Source: Turbatrix aceti
Taxonomy: Eukaryota; Nematoda; Chromadorea; Rhabditida; Panagrolaimidae
Length of the DNA stretch: 64,000 nucleotides
NCBI GenBank assembly: GCA_963969345.1
Contig: OZ017768.1
Coordinates: forward strand, 4,674,718-4,738,717
Direction of reading: 5' to 3'
Shown here: positions 38,162 to 55,136 of the stretch, in pieces
How the letters are laid out: every line of letters begins with the position of its first letter
Position numbering within the stretch: the first letter of the stretch is position 1
Position numbers and translations under genes: made by a program
Notes under the pieces: generated by a model
Database searches by the model: none
The model's input: the letters and a program-made list of their open reading frames with translations, nothing else
Told to the model about the DNA's origin: nothing

Positions 38162-39819
38162 TCAGGCGGCACGGGCCCGTTTGGCCTGGAGCGCCAGAGT
38201 CGCACGAGAAGCGTTCGACCGGCCCATCAGCTGGCAGAGCCACTCGCTCGTGTCGACGAGTTTGTTCAGGTCGATTCCCTAAATTCGACCAGGCTCATGC
38301 CAACCAGCAAAAAACGACAAACAAACCGTATCAAAACCCAATCCGTGAAGCAAATAAACGAGATCCTCAGTTGCCAAGTTCCCAGAAGCGCCCTTGGCAT
38401 ACGGACAACCGCCGAGGCCGGCGACACTCGAATCGGCAACACGAATCCCGCGTTCGACAGAGACGAGCACGTTCGCCAGAGCTTGTCCGAAAGTATCGTG
38501 GAAGTGAACCGCTAGTTTTTCAGCCGGGACAACTTTCAGAACAGCGTCGAGAAGCGCGGACACGGATCCGGCAGTTCCGGTGCCGATGGTGTCACCGAGA
38601 CTCACCTCGTAGCAACCGGCCTCGAGCAATTTGGCTGTCAGATCTGCGACAACTGCTGGCTTCGTAGGTCCGTCGTACGGGCAGCCGATCACCGTAGACA
38701 GGTAACCCCGGACCTTCAGGCCCTGGCCGATGGCCTCGCGTGCTACTTCTGTCACTCGTTGGAGGGACTCCGCGACCGAGCAGTTGATGTTTTTCCGCGA
38801 AAACCCTTCGGACGACGCTATGAACACTGCGATCTCCTCGACCGCTGGGTTCTTGGTCTGAATCGAACAGTGAATCGTATAACGACGCCTCGAAACTAAT
38901 ATGGATTTCCTAATTTGATGCAACGAGCTATAATTTTGAAATTTTGCGAAAATCAGCACTTACCATAGTGCCAAACATAATTTGGCGTTTTCAACGGAGA
39001 ATTCGTAAAAAACAAAAAAAAATGAAGGGTCTTCTCTCAAAAAATTCCGAAACAAAAGTTGTCGTTTTTTTGACAAAATTAAAACTTTTCAAATTTAATT
39101 TGCAAGGGTTTTTGCCGTTTTTTTGAATTTACCATTTTTTGAAAAAAGCTCCGCACTTTTTTTAAAATTTACCATGAAAAACGCCACAGCTTTGGGATAA
39201 AAACGAGCGCAAAACATTTTAAAAATGCCATTTTTTTGGTTCTGTTTGGCAGTTTCAGAATGATAAGTGCTGCTTTTTGCCCAAACTTCATAATGACAGC
39301 TCGTTGCATCCGCATGGAAATCCAATGCAAGACGAATCGAAACCAACCGCGTTCTTCAGTCCAGCAAGATTCGGCACAAGCACAGGATAGGCCACGCCAG
39401 GGAGTTTGTCGATGCGCGACATCACCTCATTGTGATCCGCCATCTAAAACCCCCTTCGTTTGATCCGTATAGAGCTAAATCAAACCTGTGGCACCCATTT
39501 TGGAGACACAAAACTGGTTGCCTCGATTGTCTTGAGTCCAGCCGCTGCCAGACGGTTTATGAGCTCCACTTTCACGTCTGTGGGCACCAGATTCTGCAAA
39601 TCTCTGAACTCATCTCTCCAACATCCCATTGAAGCTATTCACCTTTTCGTTTTGCAAACCATCACGTGCTCCGACCTCGACAATGCGAAATTTCTCGCCC
39701 TAAACGCCTCAACATTGTTTACCGTTTCCCGATCCTAACCCGACTTCCGGACTCACCCGAAATGTTGCCACACTTCTGACAGGTAAAAATACCAGCCGCT
39801 TCGATAACGCAGACAACAT
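38162..39819 (-). CDS. HMGCL: Hydroxymethylglutaryl-CoA lyase, mitochondrial
   Basis: Cleaves HMG-CoA to acetyl-CoA and acetoacetate, the last step of leucine breakdown and a step of ketone body formation in mitochondria. Six exons (39819-39757, 39699-39643, 39593-39486, 39443-39348, 38857-38327, 38278-38162) all join in phase 0 to give 323 residues, close to the 325 of the human enzyme. The first exon encodes an Arg/Ser-rich leader (MLSALSKRLVFLPVRSVATF) typical of mitochondrial import. Family landmarks are EVGARDGLQNE near the N-terminus (metal and substrate binding Arg-Asp), AVHFHDTFGQALAN (the metal-binding His pair) and the lyase signature SVAGLGGCPYAKGASGN with the catalytic Cys. The C-terminus is KRARAA, not a peroxisomal CKL-type ending. 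Intron 4 (490 bp) carries a dispersed repeat. The gene is divergent from RPL11. Confidence 0.95.
38865..39340. repeat. Dispersed repeat family R2b in intron 4 of HMG-CoA lyase
   Basis: Most of this intron is a copy of the repeat also seen at 34.03-34.7 kb and 47.92-48.29 kb. Shared features include GGAGAATTCGTAAAAAAC, TCAAAAAATTCCGAAAC and, read on the minus strand, TTGGGCAAAAAGCAGCAC. The repeat fills the intron from near the donor to near the acceptor. It is non-coding. Confidence 0.5.
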
Positions 39820-40225
39820 TGCTAATCAATCTAATCAAAAATCGTCCTGGCTGAGACAAACAAAAACAAAACAACCGCAACAGGATCTTCAACGAGAAAA
39901 AAATTCAAACTGCTGATAAAATGCGCACGCACTCTTCCTATATTTTCGTAGCGAGAACACGTCTCCTGTCGGGGTTTCGCTTTTCCCATTCTTCTTTCTT
40001 TCTTGGGTTTTTGTCACTTTTCGTTGTTTTTGGACTGTTTTTTGAACATTTTTTGTTCAATTTGGTTAATTTTGCTTTTGATTGTTATTACCGCATTGAT
40101 TTACGTGTATTTGATGTGTTTGTAATTTTTGGGAACTTTCGAGGCGGCAAATTGGAGCGTTTTTATGGCGTGAAGAAAATTTTTATTTTTCTGGCTAATT
40201 TGGAGTTTGTTTTAGTGGTTTCACC
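39820..40225. promoter_or_regulatory. Shared divergent promoter region of HMG-CoA lyase and RPL11
   Basis: Only 406 bp separate the two start codons, so both promoters must lie here or overlap. The RPL11 side is strongly T-rich, including TTCTTCTTTCTTTCTT near 39990-40005, in keeping with pyrimidine-rich starts of ribosomal protein genes. No TATA box is evident. Confidence 0.5.
40206..40215 (+). other. Splice acceptor 10 bases upstream of the RPL11 start (possible trans-splice site)
   Basis: GTTTGTTTTAG ends at 40215 and the ATG is at 40226. No upstream donor or exon is apparent in the short promoter, so the site fits spliced-leader addition. A small 5' untranslated exon is the alternative. 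Confidence 0.5.
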
Positions 40226-40957
40226 ATGGGTAAAGCTGAGCAACTTGCTGAAGTCCGCGAAAAGAAGCTGAAGAACCCCATGCGGGAGCTCAAGATCCAG
40301 AAGGTCAACGTGAACATCTGCGTTGGTGAATCTGGTGACAGACTGACTCGTGCCGCCAAGGTGAGCTTACTTTTTATTTTGTTTTTACACTATTTTACTC
40401 TTTTTTTGCCAATGTAAACACTATTGTTTCTTCTAGGTGCTCGAACAACTCACCGGTCAGACCCCCGTCCTGTCCAAGGCCCGCTACACCATCCGGTCTT
40501 TCGGTATCCGTCGTAACGAAAAGATCGCCGTCCACTGCACTGTTCGTGGCCCCAAAGCCGAGGAAATCATCGACCGAGGACTCAAGGTCAAGGAATACGA
40601 ATTGTACCGTGAGAACTTTTCGTCCACCGGCAACTTTGGTTTCGGTATCCAGGAGCACATCGATCTTGGCATCAAGTACGATCCTTCGATCGGCATCTAC
40701 GGCATGAACTTCTACGTCGTGCTTGACCGTGCTGGCCGTCGCGTTGCCAAGCGCCGCCGTTGCAAGTCCCGTGTCGGAGCTCCCCACCGTGTTGGCAAGG
40801 AAGAGTCCGTTAAGTGGTTCCAGCAGAAGGTACGATTTTTTTTACATTTTCATGTTTCCGAAAATATGAAGGAATTTTTTTTCAGTACGATGGCGTGATC
40901 CTCCCTCCCAAGCCTAAGGAAGCCCGCAAGGGTGGCGCATACCGCCGAAAGAAGTAA
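40226..40957 (+). CDS. RPL11: 60S ribosomal protein L11 (uL5)
   Basis: Component of the large ribosomal subunit, at the central protuberance where it contacts 5S rRNA. In animals free L11 also restrains MDM2, a role not relevant to most worms. Three exons (40226-40360, 40437-40829, 40886-40957) join in phase 0 to 199 residues, the usual length being about 178-196. Family landmarks are [20 protein letters not shown] at the start, then [19 protein letters not shown] and [18 protein letters not shown], then [20 protein letters not shown] near the end, with a basic C-terminus. Introns are 76 and 56 bp with TTCTAG and TTTTCAG acceptors. The start is fixed by homology and by the acceptor ten bases upstream. 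It is divergent from HMG-CoA lyase and 0.6 kb before V-ATPase subunit H on the same strand. Confidence 0.97.
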
Positions 40958-41528
40958 ACCACTCGATCGTCGCTCTGTTGCCGCTGGAGTGCCGTGACAA
41001 GATAATTTTTGTTTACTCTACTTTTTGTGGTAATTGTTATGGTTTTTTGTGTTTTGGATAATATATCGGAAACGATTATTTTTTTGTTGGACGGGCTCGA
41101 ATGCGTTGGGGGGGGAAAGGATGAAAAAGGTGGCAGAATGGAAAATATTGTGCGCAAAACAAATCAAAACACAGTTTTATAAAAAAGTTACGGTTCTGAA
41201 CGGAAAATTTTTTTTTCGCGTTTTGAATGAGTTTTGTTAATCGATGAAGCATCGAAAGTGTCACCCGGAGCCGACAGCATTTCCACGAAATGTGTTGTGT
41301 CAAAAATGCACTCCACAGGCAGGAGAACAAAAAAAGGATAAAGACAGGAGGCGCCTCGAGTGAAAACGCGCACGTGCTGGTGCTTTCACCGCGCTCGTCG
41401 GTCTGCGTCGAGATTATTTGATTTTTGCTCGCAGTGCACGGACTCATTCCACCTCGACGTACTGATTTCCCCCCTGCGTGTTCTGTGTGTTTGCGAGATT
41501 TGGATTTCCATCTAAATGCCGATATATA
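40958..41528 (+). other. Intergenic region between RPL11 and V-ATPase subunit H
   Basis: About 600 bp with the 3' untranslated region of RPL11 and the promoter or outron of the next gene. A run of eight G lies near 41109. No AATAAA hexamer was seen after RPL11, so a variant poly(A) signal is likely. Same-strand spacing of 0.6 kb is longer than typical nematode operon gaps, so an operon is not claimed. Confidence 0.5.
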
Positions 41529-41535
41529 TTTTCAG
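41529..41535 (+). other. Splice acceptor 18 bases upstream of the V-ATPase H start (possible trans-splice site)
   Basis: ATATTTTCAG ends at 41535 and the ATG is at 41554. The match to the nematode TTTTCAG consensus is exact. Spliced-leader addition or a 5' untranslated intron would both explain it. Confidence 0.55.
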
Positions 41536-41553
41536 ACCAGACGCCTCTTCGAG

Positions 41554-43623
41554 ATGTCATCGACGGAACAGGTCGCGCTGCAGCTGGACATGATCTCGGC
41601 AACGAGCAAACTCCAGCTCGAGGCTGCTGAGATCCGTAGCAACGCTGCCCGCCCCAACTGGTCGGCTTACCTGCGCTCCCAGATCATCCCACAGGAGGAG
41701 TACAACTTTATCAGCCAGTACGAGGCCGCCAAGAACAAGGAAGAGCGCGACCGCATTCTCCAGGCCGATCCTCATCAGTCGGTGAAGTCGATCATCAACC
41801 TCTCCACCGTCGTCGCCAAGGATCAGGTCATACGGTACATCCTGACTGTCTTCGATGACATGCTCCAGGAGAACCACGATCGCGTTGATATCTTTCATGA
41901 TTACGCAAAGCGTGAGAAGAAGACCATCTGGTCTTATTTCCAGGTAGGATTTTTTTTCTGATGCCAAAATAAGGGTTGGGCGAACGTTCGCGTTCATTCA
42001 CAAACAAATATTTGATTTTTCCTGTTTGTTTCTTCGCGAACAGATTTTTTTTAAATTTATTTGTTCGCAAACAAAGTAAAAATTCTAAACAGATAAAAAA
42101 ACAAAAATTTAGTCAAAATTAGGGTAAAAGTGTCAAAATTGGTGTTATTTGACGAAAAAATGGCAATTTCATCAAATTTAACAAAAAAAAAACGAAAAAA
42201 ACGTGAAATACCCATTTTTTTCGTTTTTCTCCACGAATGAACAAAATTTCGCACAATTCATAAAAATAAATTTTTCGTTTTTCGTTCGCGAATACCGTCA
42301 AAAATGTTCGTGTTCGTTCGAATTTTCATAAAAACATAAATGTTCGTGTTCGTTCGCGAACAAAGAACCCCTATTCACCTGTCCCTGATCAGAACTCTCG
42401 ACACGAATCTCTTTTTTTTCAGGGCACTCTGACCCGAACTGACCAATACATCGTGAACATGATGGCTTCCATCTTCGCGAAACTCGCAGTCTACAGCAGA
42501 ACAACTCTGATGGAAGACAACGAGCTGATCCACTACTTTGCCTTTCTGAAAGACCAGCTCAAGCTTGTCGGCAACGAGTACGTCAACACGACGGCTCGCT
42601 GCCTCCAGATGATGCTCCGCATCGACGAATACCGCGTCCAGTGGGTCAAGCAGGACGGCCTGACTGCTCTGCAGTCCGCGATCGCGAACAAGACGTCGTT
42701 CCAGATGCAGTACCAGGTCATCTTCTGCTTCTGGTCGCTCTCGTTCAATCCGCTCATCGCGGAGAAGATGCAGCCCCTCGGCATCATCCAGACCCTCGGC
42801 GATATCCTTTCCGAGTCCGGCAAGGAAAAAGTTATCCGGATTATTCTCGCGACCTTCCGAAACATCCTCGACAAGGTCGATGACAAGGACCTTCAGCGAC
42901 TCTCTGCGCTCCAGATGGTGCAGTGCAAGACGATGAAATCCCTAGAGCTCATGGATACCAAGAAATTTGACGATCCGGATCTTCAGGACGATATTGAAGT
43001 TCTCAGCGAGAAACTCCACGCTTCCGTTCAGGACCTGTCCAGCTTTGATGAGTACTGTACGGAAGTGAGGTCCGGTCGACTTCAGTGGAGCCCGGTTCAC
43101 AAGACAGAAAAGTTCTGGCGCGAAAATGCGCCTCGTTTCAACGAGAAGAACTTTGAACTTGTCAGGTGAGTTTTTTAGGCCTCAGGGAATGTAATTAGGA
43201 ATTTTGCGTTTTTTCAGGATTCTGATCCACATCCTGGACACTTCGCAAGACCCGACCATCCTCTGCGTCGCCGCACACGACCTCGGCGAATACGTTCGTC
43301 ACTACTCGCGAGGAAAACAGTAAGTTGATATTTTTCGTGCCAAGACCACGACTTGGCCTTTTTTAATTCGATTGTGACTGCGTCGTTTCTCAACACGATT
43401 TCTCGATTGTGACCGTGGAATCGTTTCTCAACACGATTTTTTCAGCGTTCTGGAAGAACTCCAAGGCAAGCAGGCTGTGATGCGTCTTCTGACCGCTGAG
43501 GATCCCAACGTCCGCTACCACGCGCTTCTCGCCGTCCAGAAGCTCATGGTGCACAACTGGGAATATCTCGGCAAGCAACTCGAAACCGACAACAAGGGCG
43601 ACGGCGTTTCTGCCAAGTCTTGA
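41554..43623 (+). CDS. ATP6V1H: V-type proton ATPase subunit H
   Basis: Regulatory subunit of the V1 sector of the vacuolar proton pump. It couples V1 to V0 and silences ATP hydrolysis in free V1. Four exons (41554-41943, 42423-43165, 43218-43319, 43446-43623) give 470 residues; the human protein has 483. The fold is HEAT/armadillo-like, and the sequence is all-helical with no membrane segment. Landmarks are [11 protein letters not shown], then [19 protein letters not shown], then [10 protein letters not shown] with [20 protein letters not shown], and close to the end [17 protein letters not shown]. Intron 1 (479 bp) is filled by a hAT-like repeat. Intron 3 contains a tandem duplication of about 35 bp. 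The start is supported by the acceptor 18 bases upstream. Confidence 0.97.
41970..42375. mobile_element. hAT-like non-autonomous element (family R1), degenerate copy in intron 1 of V-ATPase H
   Basis: Begins around GGGTTGGGCGAACGTTCGCG and ends in repeated GTTCGTTCGCGAAC blocks. The interior has AAATTAGGGTAAAAGTGTCA and an AACGTGAAATACCCA block that recur in the copy at 45.3-45.8 kb and, inverted, at 56.9-57.2 kb. The terminal repeats are decayed and no target duplication is visible. Confidence 0.6.
43369..43439 (+). repeat. Tandem duplication within intron 3 of V-ATPase H
   Basis: 43369-43401 and 43404-43439 are two copies of a unit beginning CGATTGTGAC and ending CGTTTCTCAACACGATTT. The second copy abuts the TTTTTTCAG acceptor. 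The duplication is intronic and does not change the protein. Confidence 0.75.
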
Positions 43624-43969
43624 GAGTACGTGGGTAACTGGATCGCTTTCGCACCCACCCACCCGCCTGTCCGGGGGGGGGGGTAATCTTACCTGCCGTT
43701 CTTCCGCTCAGGCGCTGCTCACCTATACCAATTTGGCACGTACGTACATATACGTGAAAGCCGACGACACGACGACCCTGTTGTCACGTTATCTCAACGA
43801 CCAGCTTTCCTTCCTACTCTCCTTCCTTTCCCGCTTCGCTCGCCCCCATCAATTAATTCACTTGGCTCCACCCCCCCCAACAAATCATTCCCTTTGTAAT
43901 GTATTGTATTTTGTCGAATCCCGAAGGCGGATATCTATTGTAGACTTTACAGAAACTGACAGAGCTATA

Positions 43970-43975
43970 AATAAA
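43970..43975 (+). terminator. Poly(A) signal of V-ATPase subunit H
   Basis: AATAAA lies 347 bases after the stop codon. No closer canonical hexamer is evident, so this marks the likely end of the transcript, just before the R2 repeat. Confidence 0.5.
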
Positions 43976-44003
43976 AGGATGAATGTTGTAGGCTGATTAG
44001 GAA

Positions 44004-44440
44004 TGTGGCAGAGATCTTTTTGGAAATTTTTCAGGAAATTTTGCAAAAATTTGATTTTCCTAAGAAAAGTTTCTGACAGAGTTACGATTGCCGAAAATCA
44101 CTTTTTTTTGTCATTTTTGACATGTTGAAAAAGGTTTTGATGTAGAATCCAAGAAAAATATGAAATTATAGGGTTGGCACCTTAAAAAATGCCGAAAATC
44201 GCATTTTTTAAAAACGACAACATTTGTTTCGGCATTTTTCAATATGATAACCCTATATTTTTAAATTTTCTCGGATTCTTCATCAAAAATTACAAATCAC
44301 TATGGCTTTGAAAATACCGTAGTTTACAACATGCCAAACATATTCAAAAATGGCAAAAACGCCATTTCGGGTCATAAAAAATTCCAAAATGTGCCAGATC
44401 ATGAAGAATTTCCAAAATGACACCTGACACATTTCTTGTA
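44004..44440. repeat. Foldback element, family R2, 3' of V-ATPase H
   Basis: An imperfect inverted repeat of about 430 bp. TTTTTGGAAATTTTTCAGG on the left and the complement of GAATTTCCAAAATGACACC on the right pair imperfectly. The central part carries paired ATGCCGAAA and CGGCATTTTTCAA motifs flanked by GAATCC and GGATTC. It matches copies at 5.3 and 49.2 kb. Confidence 0.6.
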
Positions 44441-44969
44441 AGATTTTTGTTGGCACAAGGCCGAGGGAGGGGGCGAGATAACGCCCCAGCAGACTGACCT
44501 GTCTGCCTGACGACGACGCCTCCTCCGCTGCAGACGCGCTAACTGTGGGACCGTACCGGACCATCGGCCTCGTCTTGCTATCACTTATCGATCACGACAA
44601 CTGCCTGGCCGGGTTGTTTGCTTGGCTTTCAAGGGAGCCTGTCTAACTGACTCGCGCGCAGTTTGTTCGCGAAAGATTTCTTCTTCTTCTTCGGCAGCTC
44701 CGCTTTTCCCCCGGGCCGGGGGAATTCCTCACGCACCTGGAGGTTTTTCCGCGTACAATTCACAGCGCCTCAGCGTAGGATTGATTCCCTGCTCGGAGGA
44801 CAATAGATATCAGTAGGCCAGCCGGGAGAAGGCGGGGAGGGACGATTTGCGTGATAACAACCCGCAGACAGTCCAAAATTACCGCGGCGCTTGTCTTCCT
44901 TCGATTGTCATCGATTGTCATTCGTCATTTCTTTAGACTGATCTCTCATCCTTCATCTATCATCTCATT

Positions 44970-44978
44970 TTTTTTTAG
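44970..44978 (+). other. Splice acceptor 25 bases upstream of the ABCC start (possible trans-splice site)
   Basis: A long T tract ends in TTTTTTTTAG at 44978 and the ATG is at 45004. It fits spliced-leader addition or a 5' untranslated intron. Confidence 0.5.
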
Positions 44979-45003
44979 AACATCACGGCATCGATCGACG
45001 TGA

Positions 45004-52179
<7,176 letters not shown>

Positions 52180-52423
52180 CCCTCCCTTTTCCGCCTTTTG
52201 TTCTCCTCCTTGGATCCTGTTAACTATTGTTTTTTTGTTAATACCGTAATAACATAGTTCTCCTCACCCTACGCCTTTTAGACGGGTGTTTTGGTGCCGT
52301 TTCACTTGCCCTCAACTTTTTTCTTCTTGTTGTATATGGTTGCCACGTAGTCATAGCCACCCAGTCCCTCGATATCGAGAATGGAATTAGCTGACATCCA
52401 CGTAATAACGCACAATATTCGTT

Positions 52424-52825
52424 TAATAAATTTACCAAATAAACTCAAAAAAAAAGAATTTTTTAAACTATCAAAAAAAAATATTTCTCGTTCAAAATTT
52501 TTTTCAGGAAAAAAATTTAAAAAAAACAAAAATTCATCAAAAATTAATCCGCGTTCAAAAAAATTTACCTAATAAAACTCAAAAAACAGTATATAATAAA
52601 TTTCACTCCCACGTTCTAAATTATGAAAAATTATTTTTAGTTTAAAAAATAAATTATCAAAAATTTGTTCTAAAATTTTGTTTTGTAATTTTCCGAACCA
52701 AAATAAAAAAAATTGTAAATAAAAAATTATCAAAGAATTAATCCTGGTTCAAAAAATTTACCAAAAACGAAACTCAAGAAAAACAACAAACAATAAATTA
52801 TCAAAAATTAGTCCTTCAAAAAGAT
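52424..52825. repeat. Degenerate tandem repeats of about 130-190 bp
   Basis: Two motifs alternate. TTACC(A/T)AA...AAACTCAA(A/G)AAAA occurs near 52432, 52566 and 52759. ATCAAA(A/G)AATTA(A/G)TCC...TTCAAAAA occurs near 52537, 52729 and 52799. The pattern suggests three or so decayed copies of a longer unit between the ends of two convergent genes. Confidence 0.55.
52425..52430 (+). terminator. Poly(A) signal of ABCC
   Basis: AATAAA lies 246 bases after the stop codon at the start of an A/T-rich repeat tract. It could be either the true signal or part of that tract. Confidence 0.45.
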
Positions 52826-52841
52826 AACAAAATTGAAAACA

Positions 52842-55106
52842 TCACGTGAACTTGAGCTCAATCATCGAGGTCTTGTTCTGGTCGTAGAAGTTCGTTATGC
52901 CAAGCCGAGACTGCGTGGTTTCGCTGTACTTTCGGAGGACAACGGCGCCACTGCCTTCAACCGAATTGGCGGGAGGCACAAAGCCATCTTCGGGAATCAA
53001 CAGTCCGATCCCGTGCCAAAAGTAGTACGTCTTCTTGCCCAGAGTCCTCGGAATGACATTTGGAGCCAGAAGCTGAAAACAAAACACGTGCACCATTATT
53101 TTTTTCGTAAAATATTTATTTTAAAAGAAAACTCACTTTGTAGTTAAACTTGGCACGCGGATCATACGACGCCATGAAGTCTCGCTGCTCGTGCTTGTCG
53201 ACCACATCAAACTCAGCCCTGCGAGTGTCCCAGTTGATGGCGTGGATAACGACCGCGTATACATTGCCTGGCACAAAAATTCTCACATCCGGTTTCCGTT
53301 TGAGATCAAAGCTTGGGAGGTCGACGCAGTAGAGATCATCACAAGTAAATGCGATAGCCGTGAATTGCTTAAAATAACCACGCTCAAAATTTGTTGTCAT
53401 AAAACAGTACTCAAAAACTTACCCGTCCGAAGACGTAATTTTCATAGATCTCCAAAGTCGCTTCTTTCGGATAAACAATCTCGAAACAAGTGGATTCAAA
53501 ACGTTCAACTTGGACTGCCTTAAAATCGAGTGACGTGGTGCCCACCGGCATGTTGAAATAAGCATTGTACCGGTCGAAAACAAGTGCCTGTCCCAGAGAG
53601 TAGTAATTTGTCGTGTGCTCCAGGGTATTGCAGTTGCATTTGAGCTAAAAAAACTTGAATTTTGATATGGTAAACAGGAAAAAACAAACAACCTTTTTTT
53701 TGTTCGCGAACGAAACAAACAGTTTTTAAATTTAGAATCGAACGAATGTCACATTTTTGACCGTGTACGCAAACAAATACCAAATAATTTTTTTATAATT
53801 TGTGCAAAATTTTGTTCCCCGATAAAAACAAATTTAGAAAATTTTGTTCGCGAACAAACATGAACAGAAAAAATCAAACTTGTTTGCAAACCAACAAAAA
53901 CGTATGCCCCCCCCCCAAAAAAAATCCAAATAAAAAAAACCCACGCGGTCAGAAAGGAGAGTCAGGTGGCCAATGGAGAGTAGCTGACGGCTTTCTTGCG
54001 GGATGACAGAATACACGACGTAGTGATTAGCGTTGTGAGACCAACGAACGTCGACGGTAAGGCTGACGAGCTGGGCAACGCGGTCGCGACGGTGCCCGAT
54101 GTACTCCTTGTGGTACTCGTCGTAGGCGAGGAGAACCTTCCATTCGGGGTGCTCGAGAACGAAGACAACGTTGTCGTATAGTCGATAGCCTGTCAGCTCG
54201 CTGTGATTCTGAAACAAGTTTTTGTCGTTTTCAAAAAAACCAAAAAGATAAAAAATAGCAACTTACGATGTCCTTATCGGCGTCACGAACGTTTGGCTCA
54301 AAAATGTCTGCGTCCTCGTACATGGTGGTCAGTCTGACGGATCCTGGGACATAGAGCTGAAAAAACAAATAAAATGACCTTTTTTGAATAAAAAAAAATC
54401 AACTCACACCACCCGGCGTCAGATCAATGAGTTCGTTGGACACACCGTTGATCTTGTGCAGCCGTGTCCGGATATTGTGTTTCTTGCACTCGTGAACCCG
54501 AAAATCGCAGGCTGGGACGAACGTGAAAGCCACGAGACAGTCGAACCCGACATTCTCCAGCAAAACGCGATCCAGAAGAGCCTCGTCGAAATCAATGAAG
54601 CCAAAGATCTCGGAGTAACACTTCCGCGTGCCCTGTGCGTCCGTGCGAAAAGTGCACTGAGTCTCAACCTAAAAAAAACAGCTGAATTTGACGAAAAAAC
54701 GAATCCAAAAAAAACATACAGTCATCGTGTTCTCAGGCGGGCGATCGGATTGGATATGGTCGACGATGTACTTTTTCTGATTTCGGGAAACGCGAAAATT
54801 GACAACGTTGTTTTCGTCTGCATCGAAGAGAACGTTTTCGAGGAGATCGTAGTTCTTTTCGTCCTTGTAGTACTGGCTTCTTGTCTGGGCCTTTTTACGG
54901 GGAATGAAAACATCCTTGACGTAGACGGTCTGCTGGCAGGCAAAGTCAACAACGGTCATAACAATGCCATCGGGATGCTTGCGGAGATTGGATTCAACGA
55001 CAACGCCATGACGCGGGATTCGCTCGCCGTGAAAGTGGGTGCTTTCCCGGGAACTTTCCAACTGAGGAAAGTTTTTCGCAGCACCAAGTCTACTACGCGG
55101 GAGCAT
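52842..55106 (-). CDS. Unknown conserved-looking protein, with an apparent frameshift in exon 3
   Basis: Seven exons on the minus strand: 55106-54720, 54668-54408, 54357-54267, 54208-53945, 53644-53423, 53367-53137 and 53072-52842. All begin and end in phase 0 with good splice sites. They give about 561 residues, except that exon 3 is 91 nt and stops at TGA after its T-run (A-run on plus, 54300-54305). Removing one T would restore a continuous frame into exon 4. The protein is soluble-looking, with no signal peptide or membrane segment in this model, rich in aromatic and charged residues. It has cysteine clusters (KCNCN, CDDLYC, CDFRVHECKK). I recognise no family. The start is supported by a TTTTCAG acceptor 22 bases upstream. 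The lesion could be a sequencing error, a recent null mutation or a real frameshift. Confidence 0.7.
53690..53880. mobile_element. hAT-like element (family R1), partial copy in intron 4 of the unknown gene
   Basis: Blocks of TTTGTTCGCGAACGAAACAA and TTTTGTTCGCGAACAAACAT lie near the two ends, with a shared ATCGAACGAATGTCACATTT interior. It is short and decayed; no target duplication is seen. Confidence 0.5.
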
Positions 55107-55128
55107 CCAATCTGATATTATCGAAAGT

Positions 55129-55136
55129 CTGAAAAG
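55129..55136 (-). other. Splice acceptor 22 bases upstream of the unknown gene start (possible trans-splice site)
   Basis: On the minus strand CCTTTTCAG ends at 55129 and the proposed ATG is at 55106. An upstream exon with a signal-like hydrophobic stretch (in the frame at 55138-55389) is conceivable, but its phase does not fit, so spliced-leader addition is preferred. Confidence 0.5.

Larger units (their letters stand above)
43624..44977. other. Intergenic region between V-ATPase H and ABCC
   Basis: Contains an 11-base G run (43673-43683), a poly(A) signal (43970-43975), a foldback repeat of family R2 (44.0-44.44 kb) and then GC-richer sequence that is probably the ABCC promoter. No supported gene. 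Confidence 0.55.
52180..52841. other. Convergent 3' region between ABCC and the unknown minus-strand gene
   Basis: Holds the 3' ends of both genes. After the ABCC poly(A) signal there is A/T-rich DNA built from degenerate tandem repeats, described separately. No coding potential. Confidence 0.5.

Noticed and set aside
38297..38667. Plus-strand open frames across the HMG-CoA lyase exon
   Set aside because: Antisense shadows of the conserved lyase exon.
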